NCBI GenBank assembly: GCA_038258425.1
Contig: JBBSPV010000015.1
Coordinates: forward strand, 1 to 64,000
Length of the DNA stretch: 64,000 nt
Direction of reading: 5' to 3'
Source of the DNA: DATLGB01 sp038258425
GTDB taxonomy: Bacteria; Actinomycetota; Thermoleophilia; Solirubrobacterales; Solirubrobacteraceae
The notes beneath the pieces were generated by a model. That model worked only from the letters and a program-made list of their open reading frames with translations, had not been told where the DNA came from and did no database searches. A program made the position numbers and the translations under genes. Every line of letters begins with the position of its first letter. The stretch's first letter is position 1. Below, one piece after another: positions 16,994-24,628 of this stretch.

Positions 16994-17944
16994 GTGGCCG
17001 TCACGCCAGAGCGCACCCGGAAGTACTCCACCGCCCAGATGCACCGGGCGGCGACGCTGTACTACCTCGAGGATGCGACCCAGGGCGACGTCGCGGTGCA
17101 GCTCGGCGTGAGCCGCGCGACGGTCAGCCGGCTGCTCGCCGAGGCGCGGCGGCTCGGCATCGTGCGCATCGACGTCGTCGCCCCGGTCGACGACGACCTG
17201 ACCGAGCTCGCCGCGCGGGTCCGGGTCGCGCTCGGCCTCGACGCCGTCGAGCTCTCCGAACTTCCGGGGGAGGACGCGCCGGGCCTGGCGCTGGCCCCCG
17301 CGGTCTCCACCCTGCTGGCCGGCGTCGGCCTGCGCGCCGGCGACGCGCTGCTGGTCTCGTCCGGCCGCACGGTCTACGAGGTCGCCCAGGCCGAGCTGCC
17401 GCGGCTGCCGGGCGTGCAGCTCGCCCCGATGATCGGCGGCCAGGACGAGCCGGAGGTCTGGTACGCCTCGAACGAGATCACCCGCCAGGTCGCCGCCAAG
17501 GTCGGGGGTACGCCCGCATTCCTCTACGCGCCGGCCGTCCCGGGCGCGGAGCTGCACGCCCTGCTGCTGCGCGACCCGTCCATCCGCCGCGTCGTGGAGC
17601 TGTGGAGGCGCGCGCGCTCGGCGATCATGGGCGTCGGGGCGCCACCGCTGGCGCGCATGTCGCTGCCGGGCTTCGTGCCCCGCGACACGCTGGCGCTGCG
17701 CGACGCGGTCGGCGACGTCGTCTCGCGCTTCTACGACCACGACGGGCGGCCCGTGCCCTTCGCGGGCGACGAGCGGCTCATGGCGGTCAGCTACGACGTG
17801 CTGCGCGCCGTCCCGGCCTGTATCGGCGTGGCCGCGGGCGCGGAGAAGGTGCCGGGGATCCTCGCCGGCGCCCGGGCGGGCTACTTCAACCAGCTCGCCA
17901 CGGACCCGGTGACCGCGCGCGCGCTGCTGGCGGCGGCGGGCTAG
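16994..17944 (+). CDS. SorC-family sugar-binding transcriptional regulator
   Basis: 316 residues from a GTG at 16994 (an in-frame ATG at 16892 would add 34 unlikely residues across the palindrome). An N-terminal helix-turn-helix (GDVAVQLGVSRATVSRLLAEARRLGIVRI, split as GDVAVQLGVSRATVSRLL plus the recognition-helix end) leads into a sugar-phosphate-binding domain with LLVSSGRTVYEVAQ, MIGGQDEPEVWYASN and GVAAGAEKVPGILAGARAGY, the last typical of the SorC ligand fold. It should respond to a phosphorylated sugar from this locus. A frameshifted fragment of a second copy is at 12172. Confidence 0.9.
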   Translation: MAVTPERTRKYSTAQMHRAATLYYLEDATQGDVAVQLGVSRATVSRLLAEARRLGIVRIDVVAPVDDDLTELAARVRVALGLDAVELSELPGEDAPGLALAPAVSTLLAGVGLRAGDALLVSSGRTVYEVAQAELPRLPGVQLAPMIGGQDEPEVWYASNEITRQVAAKVGGTPAFLYAPAVPGAELHALLLRDPSIRRVVELWRRARSAIMGVGAPPLARMSLPGFVPRDTLALRDAVGDVVSRFYDHDGRPVPFAGDERLMAVSYDVLRAVPACIGVAAGAEKVPGILAGARAGYFNQLATDPVTARALLAAAG

Positions 17945-17975
17945 CGGCGGGCGCCGGCGCGGACCGGCCCCGCGC

Positions 17976-18063
17976 GGGCCGGAGGCGGTCGGGCCGCGGG
18001 CCGGAGGCGGGCGGGCCGCGGGGCGGCAGCGGGCGGGCCGCGGGCCGGAGGCGGGCGGGCCGC
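17976..18063. repeat. Four tandem 22-base GC-rich repeats
   Basis: Four consecutive 22-base units start at 17976, 17998, 18020 and 18042. Each is close to GGGCCGGAGGCGGGCGGGCC plus GC; unit 3 is the most divergent, and a fifth degenerate unit may follow to 18085. The length is not a multiple of three and there is no open coding frame, so it is intergenic sequence 32 bases after the SorC regulator stop. Confidence 0.8.
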
Positions 18064-18248
18064 GGAACGGCGGCGGAGAACGGGGGCGATCTGCGGCGGG
18101 GCCAGAGGCGGGCAGTCGTCGAGGAACCGCCTTCCACCCGCCTCTTGCCCGCGGCCGTCGCGGGCTCGCGTGAGCAACAGTCGGACAGGAGCCCGCAAAC
18201 AGCCTTCCATCCGCCTTTCCCGGTCACGAGCGGGGCCCAGCCGAGCCC

Positions 18249-18288
18249 CAGTCGCCCGGCGGTCGCCCTGGCGGCCGACGCGCGACTG
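18249..18288. repeat. 40-base palindromic (REP-like) repeat, copy 1
   Basis: It begins with CAGTCGC and ends with the inverse GCGACTG, with an inner GGTCGCC/GGCGGCC dyad around CT. It is 35/40 identical to the copy starting 73 bases further on. It forms a long imperfect stem-loop. Confidence 0.75.
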
Positions 18289-18321
18289 ACGCACCGGTCA
18301 CCCAAAGGGCAGCGCGGGCTT

Positions 18322-18361
18322 CAGTCGCCGAGCGGTCGCCCTGGCGACCACCGCGCGACTG
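18322..18361. repeat. 40-base palindromic (REP-like) repeat, copy 2
   Basis: It has the same ends as copy 1 and a perfect inner dyad GGTCGCC-CT-GGCGACC. The remaining part of the 17945-18477 spacer contains two further related 15-base stretches (GCCTTCCAYCCGCCT at 18129 and 18202) and no gene that I can support. Confidence 0.75.
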
Positions 18362-18477
18362 GCGCTCACCGGCGGGGGCGCCACATGCCCGGCGCCTTGC
18401 TCACCCAGCCGCCGTCGTCCACCCGCGGCCGTCTGCGGCGCGAGCCCGGCCACGACGCCGCGCGCCGGACATGCGGG

Positions 18478-19392
18478 CTACCCCTGCGCGGGCGCGGGGC
18501 GGGTCGAGCGGGGGAGCTCGGCGACCTCGTCGGCGCGGGGATCGCGCGGACCGGAGGTCAGCCCGGCGGCGACGCAGACGAGGGCGAAGGCGAGCACGCG
18601 GACGACCTTGCCGACGGCGTCGGCGGGCAGCGGCTCCCCGAAGACCACCGGGCCGGCGGCGATGGAGACCACGTTGGCCGCCGCCGAGGTGATCGCGATG
18701 ACGCCGACCACGGGGCCGAGCTGCAGCGAGCGCGCGCTGACCACGAGGCCGACGAGGCTCAGCAGGAGGATGGCGAGCGCGAGCGGGTGGACGAGCACGA
18801 GCGGGCCGAGGTCGCCCAGGCGCCCGGAGAGCGCCTTGATGCAGATGTCGCTGGCCCCCCACAGCAGGCCCGCCGCGACGCCCATGACCGGCCCGGCGTA
18901 GGGCGGATCGGCGCGGACGGCGAGGCAGCACAGGCCGGCCGCGACGGTCAGCGTGCCCGCGTAGAGGGCAAGACCGCCCGTCGCGTAGCTCGAGTGCGCG
19001 TCGCCGGCGGAGTCGCCGAGCGTGGCGGCCAGCGCCGCGAGGCCGACCGCCGTGAGCGCGACGCCGATCCACTCGCGGCGCGAGACGTCGAAGCCGAACA
19101 GCGTGTTGGCGATCACCGTCAGCAGGGCGAGGCCGCCGGCGATGGTGGCCTGCACGAGCGAGATGGGCGCGAGCGCCAGGGCGGCGACGTGGAAGGCCCA
19201 GCCCCCCATGGCGACGAGGATCCCCAGCGTCCACCAGCGGTTGGAGAACAGCGCCTTGGTGCTGGCCACGGGCCGGCGCCACTTCACGGGCGGGGCGTCC
19301 GCCGCCCCCCGCTGCTTGAAGAGGAAGCCGAGGATCGCCACGACGGCGCAGGCGAGCGCGAGCACGAGGCCGACGGCGACTGAGAAGGACAC
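18478..19392 (-). CDS. DMT-superfamily (EamA/NIPA-like) membrane transporter
   Basis: 304 residues, GTG start at 19392. Nine or ten hydrophobic segments run through the protein, from VAVGLVLALACAVVAILGFLF at the N-terminus to VLAFALVCVAAGLTS near the end. An EamA-like duplication is visible (APISLVQATIAGGLAL in the first half, GPVVGVIAITSAAANVVS in the second). DMT carriers export metabolites or move cations; the NIPA/Mg-type subgroup is possible because of the LVQ and GASDICIKAL segments. The cytoplasmic tail is short and Pro-rich. Substrate unknown. Confidence 0.75.
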   Translation of the reverse strand: MSFSVAVGLVLALACAVVAILGFLFKQRGAADAPPVKWRRPVASTKALFSNRWWTLGILVAMGGWAFHVAALALAPISLVQATIAGGLALLTVIANTLFGFDVSRREWIGVALTAVGLAALAATLGDSAGDAHSSYATGGLALYAGTLTVAAGLCCLAVRADPPYAGPVMGVAAGLLWGASDICIKALSGRLGDLGPLVLVHPLALAILLLSLVGLVVSARSLQLGPVVGVIAITSAAANVVSIAAGPVVFGEPLPADAVGKVVRVLAFALVCVAAGLTSGPRDPRADEVAELPRSTRPAPAQG

Positions 19393-19422
19393 CCGCGTAG
19401 AGGCTAGGCCGGGCGGCGGCCC

Positions 19423-20829
19423 CTAGGGCGCGGTGGAGGCCGCCGTGCGCGTGCCGGACCGGCGCGCGCGCCATGCCGCGTGCTCGATCCCGAGCGGCGT
19501 GCGCGGAGCCAGCCCGGCCCGCAGCTCGTCGCCGACCGCGTGCCAGTCGGCCGCCGCCCGCAGGTCGCAGAGCACGGAGAACGCCAGGTTCTCCATCCGG
19601 CGCAGCAGCAGCGCCTCCGGCGGCACGTCGAAGGAGCGCACGAGCGCGAGCCACTCCGGGCCGAGCTCCATCGCCCGGCGCGCGAGGGAGACCGCGTAGT
19701 CGCCCGTGAGCCGGAACGGCTGTTCCACCTCCCACATCCATTCTCCGGTCAGCCGCAGGTACTCGAGCAGCAGCTCGTCGTCGACGGGCGCGCTGAGGTA
19801 GCCGAGGTCGCGGAAGGCGGCGCTGAGCGCCGGCGCGTCGCCGTCGGTGAGCGCGCGGTAGATGACCGCCTCGCGCTCGAGGTACCCGGGGGTCAGGTCG
19901 CGCACGAGCCCGAAGTCCAGGGCGGCCAGGCGACCGTCGGCGGCGCGCAGGACGTTGCCCGGGTGGGGATCGCCGAGGGCCATGTCCTGCTCGCGAGCGG
20001 TGGCGAAGAAGAAGCGCAGCAGCGTCTCGCCCAGGACGTCGCGCTCCGCGTCGCGAAGCTCCTTCATGGCGGCGAAGCCGACGCCGTCCACCCACTCCGT
20101 CACGAGCACGCGCCGCGTGGAGAGCGCGGTATCGACCGCGGGCACGAGCACGTGCGGGTGATCGCGCCAGGCCCGGGCGACGCGGCGGCCGTTCTGGGCC
20201 TCGAGCTCGTAGTCGAGCTCCTCCGAGATCCGCTCGCGCAGCTCGTGCACGAGCGCCTTGCCGTCCAGTCCGGGCGAGAGGCGCTTGATCAGCGGCACGA
20301 GGGCGCGGGCGGCGCGCAGGTCGGCGTCGACGGCCTCGGCGATGCCCGGATACTGGACCTTGACCGCGACGTCGCGGCCCTCGTGGGTGCGCGCCCGGTA
20401 GACCTGGCCGATCGAGGCGGCCGCGGTCGCCTCCTCGTCGATCTCGGCCAGGACCTTGGCCGGGGACTCGCCCCAGTCCTGGCGCATGACCTTCTCCATG
20501 TCGCGGAAGGACACGCGCGGCGCGTCGTCGCGGAGGGAGCCGAGCTTGGCCTTCAGCCGCTCGCGGTCCTCCGGCTCGAGGTTCGGCAGGTCGACGGTCG
20601 AGAGCACCTGGCCGAACTTCATGGCCGCGCCCTTCATGCGACCCAGCTGGTCGACGACCTCCTCGGCGATCTTCGCGTACCGGCGGCTCTGCGCCAGGCG
20701 GCGCCCGTCCTCGTCGCGCCCGCGGTCGGTCAGGTTGCCACCGGCCGCGCGAGCGCCCTGGCCGGCGACGAGCGCGCCGATCCGAGCCGAGCGGCCGACG
20801 CGGGAGGTGGAGGGGCGGCGCTCGGTCAT
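19423..20829 (-). CDS. ABC1/AarF/UbiB atypical kinase-like protein
   Basis: 468 residues from the ATG at 20829; a GTG at 20874 would add 15 residues, but TERRPSTSRVGRSARIG is the usual opening in this family. It has the diagnostic KxGQ motif (GAAMKFGQVLS, about residue 76), the Ala-rich nucleotide loop ATAAASIGQVYRA, VAVKVQYPG with the kinase Lys, and the catalytic/metal region GDPHPGNVL and LDFGLV. Such proteins bind ATP and support quinone or lipid metabolism; the actinobacterial role is not established. It lacks the C-terminal membrane helices of E. coli UbiB. Confidence 0.9.
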   Translation of the reverse strand: MTERRPSTSRVGRSARIGALVAGQGARAAGGNLTDRGRDEDGRRLAQSRRYAKIAEEVVDQLGRMKGAAMKFGQVLSTVDLPNLEPEDRERLKAKLGSLRDDAPRVSFRDMEKVMRQDWGESPAKVLAEIDEEATAAASIGQVYRARTHEGRDVAVKVQYPGIAEAVDADLRAARALVPLIKRLSPGLDGKALVHELRERISEELDYELEAQNGRRVARAWRDHPHVLVPAVDTALSTRRVLVTEWVDGVGFAAMKELRDAERDVLGETLLRFFFATAREQDMALGDPHPGNVLRAADGRLAALDFGLVRDLTPGYLEREAVIYRALTDGDAPALSAAFRDLGYLSAPVDDELLLEYLRLTGEWMWEVEQPFRLTGDYAVSLARRAMELGPEWLALVRSFDVPPEALLLRRMENLAFSVLCDLRAAADWHAVGDELRAGLAPRTPLGIEHAAWRARRSGTRTAASTAP

Positions 20830-20964
20830 CGGAGGGATACGCGGCGCGCGCTCCGGCGGCTCAAACGTGCTCACCCGCGGGACGCTGCGGCGTGCCGGGC
20901 GCAGCTGGCCGGCAGCAATGGCAGGTGACTCGACAAGCCCGCGTCGTGACTGGCCGGCCGGCGC

Positions 20965-22251
20965 TCAGCGGCTCTGGCCGAGCCCCATGCGGTCGGCACG
21001 CAGGGCGACCGCGAGCTCGGCGGAGCCGGCCGGATAGGCCGCGGCCACCGCGGCGTCGAGCCGGTGCAGGTGGTCGTCGAGCGCCGTGTGGCGCAGGGCG
21101 GGAGTGCTCGCGCGCACGTCCTGGAGCACCGCGCGCAGGCGCCGCGCGATCTGCAGCGAGTTCGCGCCGTACAGGCGGATCTCGTCGAAGGCGAGGTCGA
21201 GGAGGTCCGGCCAGCTCGGTGAGTGCCACGCGAGCCGGACGGCGCCGGCCGGGCCGCGGGCGGCGGACGCCTGGAGGTCGCGCTCCGCGAGCTCGCGGAC
21301 GATGATCTCGAGCACGTCGAGCGCCTGGACCGCGGTGGTCGGGTCGTTGACCGCGGGCGACAGGGCGCGGATGGCGGTGTCGACGATGATCCGGATCGCG
21401 AAGGCCGGGTCCTGCTCCGTCGTGCGCTCGTCCGCGATGTCGACCGCGGCGCGCAGCGCCTCGTCGGCGTCGGGCAGCGCGCCGTGGACCCGCAGCAGCG
21501 CGTGGCCAGGGGCGACGAACTCGCCCGGGCCGGCCAGCAGCTCGATCGTCGCGCCGGCGCCGACGGCCGCCGCGAGCAGCGCGTCGTGGTCGAAGGTGGC
21601 GAGGACGCCCGGGTGGTGCTCGAGGTGGACCGTCCGCGGCTCGGCCGCGGCCCAGGCCCGGTCGTCGGCGGTCTCGGCGGCGCCGGGGTCCAGGCGGTGT
21701 GGGTAGATCGCCCGCGCGGCCCGGATGCCCTGCCGCGCGACGCGACCGTAGACCGTCCTGGGCCGCAGGTGGTCCATGACGCGCTGCAGGAGCACGAGGA
21801 AGAAGACGGTCGCGGCGACGAGCAGCGCGAGGGCCAGCCCGATGGTGACGTCGGGTGAGGCGTTCACCCGGCTCGGCGGCAGCTCGCGCAGGGCCACGAG
21901 CGAGTAGAGGAACGCCGCGAGGAACGAGCCGATCGCGTGCTTGACGACCTGATCGCGGCGGAACCAGAGGATCAGGCGCGGTGAGTACTGGGACGCGGCG
22001 AACTGGACCACCACGACGACCGTGGAGACGACGAGCCCGGTGAAGGCGATCATGCCCGTGGCCGTGGCCTGGAGGATGTCCCGGGCGGTGTCGGCGTCGA
22101 CGTCGAGCCCGACCGGCGGGTGGTCGCGATCGATGGCCGCCGCGAGGATGGCGAGCACCGCCGCGGCTACGAGGTAGCCGACCGGGATCGCGATGAGGCT
22201 GCGCTGCAGGCGCCGGCGCAGACGCCGGACAAGCACGGAACGGGGGGACAC
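20965..22251 (-). CDS. DUF2254 family membrane protein
   Basis: 428 residues from a GTG at 22251 (a second GTG at 22236 is possible; the frame is open to 22782 but runs antisense through the antiporter gene). Four membrane segments lie in the first 150 residues (LIAIPVGYLVAAAVLAILAA, ATGMIAFTGLVVSTVVVVVQ and two more), then a soluble C-terminal domain with IIVDTAIRALSPAVNDPTTA, the conserved signature of DUF2254. Function unknown; it is divergent from the antiporter gene with about 75 bases between them. Confidence 0.85.
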   Translation of the reverse strand: MSPRSVLVRRLRRRLQRSLIAIPVGYLVAAAVLAILAAAIDRDHPPVGLDVDADTARDILQATATGMIAFTGLVVSTVVVVVQFAASQYSPRLILWFRRDQVVKHAIGSFLAAFLYSLVALRELPPSRVNASPDVTIGLALALLVAATVFFLVLLQRVMDHLRPRTVYGRVARQGIRAARAIYPHRLDPGAAETADDRAWAAAEPRTVHLEHHPGVLATFDHDALLAAAVGAGATIELLAGPGEFVAPGHALLRVHGALPDADEALRAAVDIADERTTEQDPAFAIRIIVDTAIRALSPAVNDPTTAVQALDVLEIIVRELAERDLQASAARGPAGAVRLAWHSPSWPDLLDLAFDEIRLYGANSLQIARRLRAVLQDVRASTPALRHTALDDHLHRLDAAVAAAYPAGSAELAVALRADRMGLGQSR

Positions 22252-22326
22252 GGGCGCGAGTAGATCACATGCCCGCTCCCACGCTGCCGGCCGACACGAT
22301 GTCCCCCAGTAGGGCACGATGCCGCC

Positions 22327-23532
22327 GTGATCACCGAGACGACGGACTTCCTCGCCGTGCTGGTGGCGGCGGCGCTGGCGCCCGGCCTGTCGGCGCTGGC
22401 CACCCGGGCCTGGAGCGTGCTCGTCGTCCCGGTCGTCGTGTTCGAGCTGCTCCTCGGCGTGGTCATCGGCCCGGACGCCCTCGGGCTGGCGACGCGCGAC
22501 AACCTGCTCGAGTTCCTCGGTCAGCTCGGGCTCGGCTTCCTGTTCTTCTTCGCCGGGTACGAGATCCGGCTCGACCGGGTCCGCGGCGAGCCGCTGAGGC
22601 TCGGCGTCGTCGGGTGGATCGCCTCGCTGATCCTGGCCTACGCCCTGGCGACGTTGCTCGAGAGCGCCGGGGTGGTGATCTCCGGGCTGCTGACCGGCTC
22701 GGCGATCGCCACCACGGCGCTCGGCACGCTGATCCCGCTGCTGCGCGACACCCATCGGCTCGACACGCCGCTGGGCAGCCACGTGCTGGCCGTCGGCGCG
22801 GTGGGCGAGTTCGGGCCGATCCTCATCGTGACCATCCTGCTCGGCGCGAAGTCGAGCACCGTGACGGAGGCGCTGCTGCTCGTCGCCTTCGTCGTGTTGA
22901 GCGTCATCGCTACGACGCTCGCCACGGGCGCCGTCGGGCGCAACTGGAACTTCCTCGAGCGGTCGCTGAACACGAGCGGCCAGCTCCCCGTCCGGTTGAC
23001 CGTGCTCGCGGTGTTCGCGCTCGTGGTCATCGCCGCCGACCTCGGGCTCGACATCATCCTCGGCGCGTTCGCGGCGGGCATGCTCGTGCGCACCGTGCTC
23101 TCCGGCCGGGAGGTCGAGGACTTCGAGTCCAAGCTCGACGCCGTGGGGTTCGGGCTGCTGATCCCGTTCTTCTTCGTGACGAGCGGCATGGCCCTCGACC
23201 TCGCCTCACTCGTCGAGAGTCCCGGCGCCCTGCTGAAGCTGCCGCTCTTCTTCCTGCTCTTCTTGATCGTGCGGGGCGGCCCCGTGCTCGTCCTCTACCG
23301 CAGGACTCTCGCGACCGCCGAGCGCCGGACGCTGGCGCTGTTCGCCTCCACGCAGCTGCCGCTCGTCGTCGCCATCACGAGCATCGGCGTCCACGAGGGC
23401 GAGATGCGGACGAGCACCGCGGCGGCGCTGGTGGGGGCCGCGGTCCTGTCCGTGCTCGTCTTCCCGTCCGTGGCCATCGCCGGGAGTCGACCGCCGGCCG
23501 GAGCGCAGAGCCGCGCGCCGGCGCGGCCCTGA
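22327..23532 (+). CDS. Cation:proton antiporter, CPA2 (Kef/NapA-like) membrane domain
   Basis: 401 residues, GTG start. About twelve membrane segments; FELLLGVVIGPDALGL and FLFFFAGYEIRLD are the first repeat of the Na/H exchanger fold, LDIILGAFAAGMLVR and PFFFVTSGMALDL the second. There is no RCK/TrkA nucleotide-binding domain, so it is a bare transport unit. It probably exchanges K or Na for protons at the cytoplasmic membrane. The downstream gap to 23705 has no supportable gene. Confidence 0.9.
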   Translation: MITETTDFLAVLVAAALAPGLSALATRAWSVLVVPVVVFELLLGVVIGPDALGLATRDNLLEFLGQLGLGFLFFFAGYEIRLDRVRGEPLRLGVVGWIASLILAYALATLLESAGVVISGLLTGSAIATTALGTLIPLLRDTHRLDTPLGSHVLAVGAVGEFGPILIVTILLGAKSSTVTEALLLVAFVVLSVIATTLATGAVGRNWNFLERSLNTSGQLPVRLTVLAVFALVVIAADLGLDIILGAFAAGMLVRTVLSGREVEDFESKLDAVGFGLLIPFFFVTSGMALDLASLVESPGALLKLPLFFLLFLIVRGGPVLVLYRRTLATAERRTLALFASTQLPLVVAITSIGVHEGEMRTSTAAALVGAAVLSVLVFPSVAIAGSRPPAGAQSRAPARP

Positions 23533-23705
23533 GGGGGCGCGCAAAACTCCGACGCTCCGTCCCCTATGCGCCGCGCGAGCTGGCTGCGCGACTGCACGCT
23601 GCCGTGGATCCCGGCGACGCGGTCCGCGAGCGTCACCTGGGACTCCGCGAGCACGAAGGCGCGCTCCAGTAGCGGTGCAGTTGCAGCAGCCGCGCCGGGT
23701 CGCGT

Positions 23706-24623
23706 CTAGCCGGGGAAGACGGCGGTCCAGTCCTGCTTGACGCTGACGACGGTCCAGCCGTCGCTGTCGGCCTGTTGCAGGGCCGTCTCGGCACCGCTCG
23801 TGTAGGCGAACTCGCGGTCGGCGTCGTCGTGGAGCAGCAGCAGCGCGAGGAACGGGATGTCCTGGTGGCGGGTGAACTCGAGCATCTGGATGTCGCCGTT
23901 GGAGTTGCCGAAGGCGAGCAGCGGTCGACGGCCGGTGCGGCTCCAGATGCGAACCGGCTTCTGCGGACCGTCGTCGAGGTAGTCGGCCTCGGGCTTGTGC
24001 TGGATCGTGCCGCCTCGCTCGTCGCTGACGTAGTCCAGCGCCGTGGCGCTGCCGATCACGCGCTCACGCGGGATGCCGTACATCTCCTGGCTGATCGGGC
24101 GCATGAAGTCCCGGCCCCCGCCCGAGGCGATGTAGTTCGAGAACCCGTTGGCCTCCAGATAGCCGAGGAGCTCGACCATCGGCGCGTACGCACATTCGAG
24201 ATACGGACGACCGAGGGTCGGATGCTGCACACTGCGCAGAAAGGCGTCGGACTTCGCCTCGAAATCATCGACGCTGATCCCCGCGAACGCCGCCAGAACG
24301 CCGCCGAGCAGCGTCCGGACGTTCGTGTCGTCACCCGCGTAGTGCTCGGCGAGCACCCTGCCCAACCAGCCATAGTCACGCTCGTACGCCGCCTTCCACG
24401 GCTGGCGCCCGCGCAGCTCGACGTCGGCGTCGGCCATCTCGTACAAGCGCCGCAGGATGAAGTCCGCCTGGATCGGCAGCGGCTTCTCACACCACAGCGT
24501 GCCGTCGTTGTCGAAGACCGCGATGCGCTCCTGCATCGGCACCTCCGACACCGCTCGTTCGACGAAGGCCACGATCGCCCGACGCGCAGCACCGTCGTTC
24601 CAGCTTGCCAGGGCCTCGGTCAT
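23706..24623 (-). CDS. HAD-superfamily phosphatase (SerB-like)
   Basis: 305 residues, ATG at 24623, five bases after the sulfatase stop, so the two are probably co-transcribed. HAD motif I is IAVFDNDGTLW (nucleophile Asp and general acid Asp), motif II is NYIASGGGRDF, and LLAFGNSNGDIQML holds motif III/IV residues. The large helical cap between motifs I and II resembles phosphoserine-phosphatase-like HADs. Close relatives are often neighbours of arylsulfatases; a role in releasing phosphate from the same substrates is possible but not shown. Confidence 0.87.
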   Translation of the reverse strand: MTEALASWNDGAARRAIVAFVERAVSEVPMQERIAVFDNDGTLWCEKPLPIQADFILRRLYEMADADVELRGRQPWKAAYERDYGWLGRVLAEHYAGDDTNVRTLLGGVLAAFAGISVDDFEAKSDAFLRSVQHPTLGRPYLECAYAPMVELLGYLEANGFSNYIASGGGRDFMRPISQEMYGIPRERVIGSATALDYVSDERGGTIQHKPEADYLDDGPQKPVRIWSRTGRRPLLAFGNSNGDIQMLEFTRHQDIPFLALLLLHDDADREFAYTSGAETALQQADSDGWTVVSVKQDWTAVFPG

Positions 24624-24628
24624 GATCG

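Noticed and set aside
22252..22782. In-frame extension of the DUF2254 protein
   Set aside because: It lies antisense to the antiporter gene and is His/Gln/Arg-rich without similarity to the family.
23533..23705. Short plus-strand frame ending LGLREHEGALQ
   Set aside because: No start or ribosome site, and no recognisable family; left as spacer.
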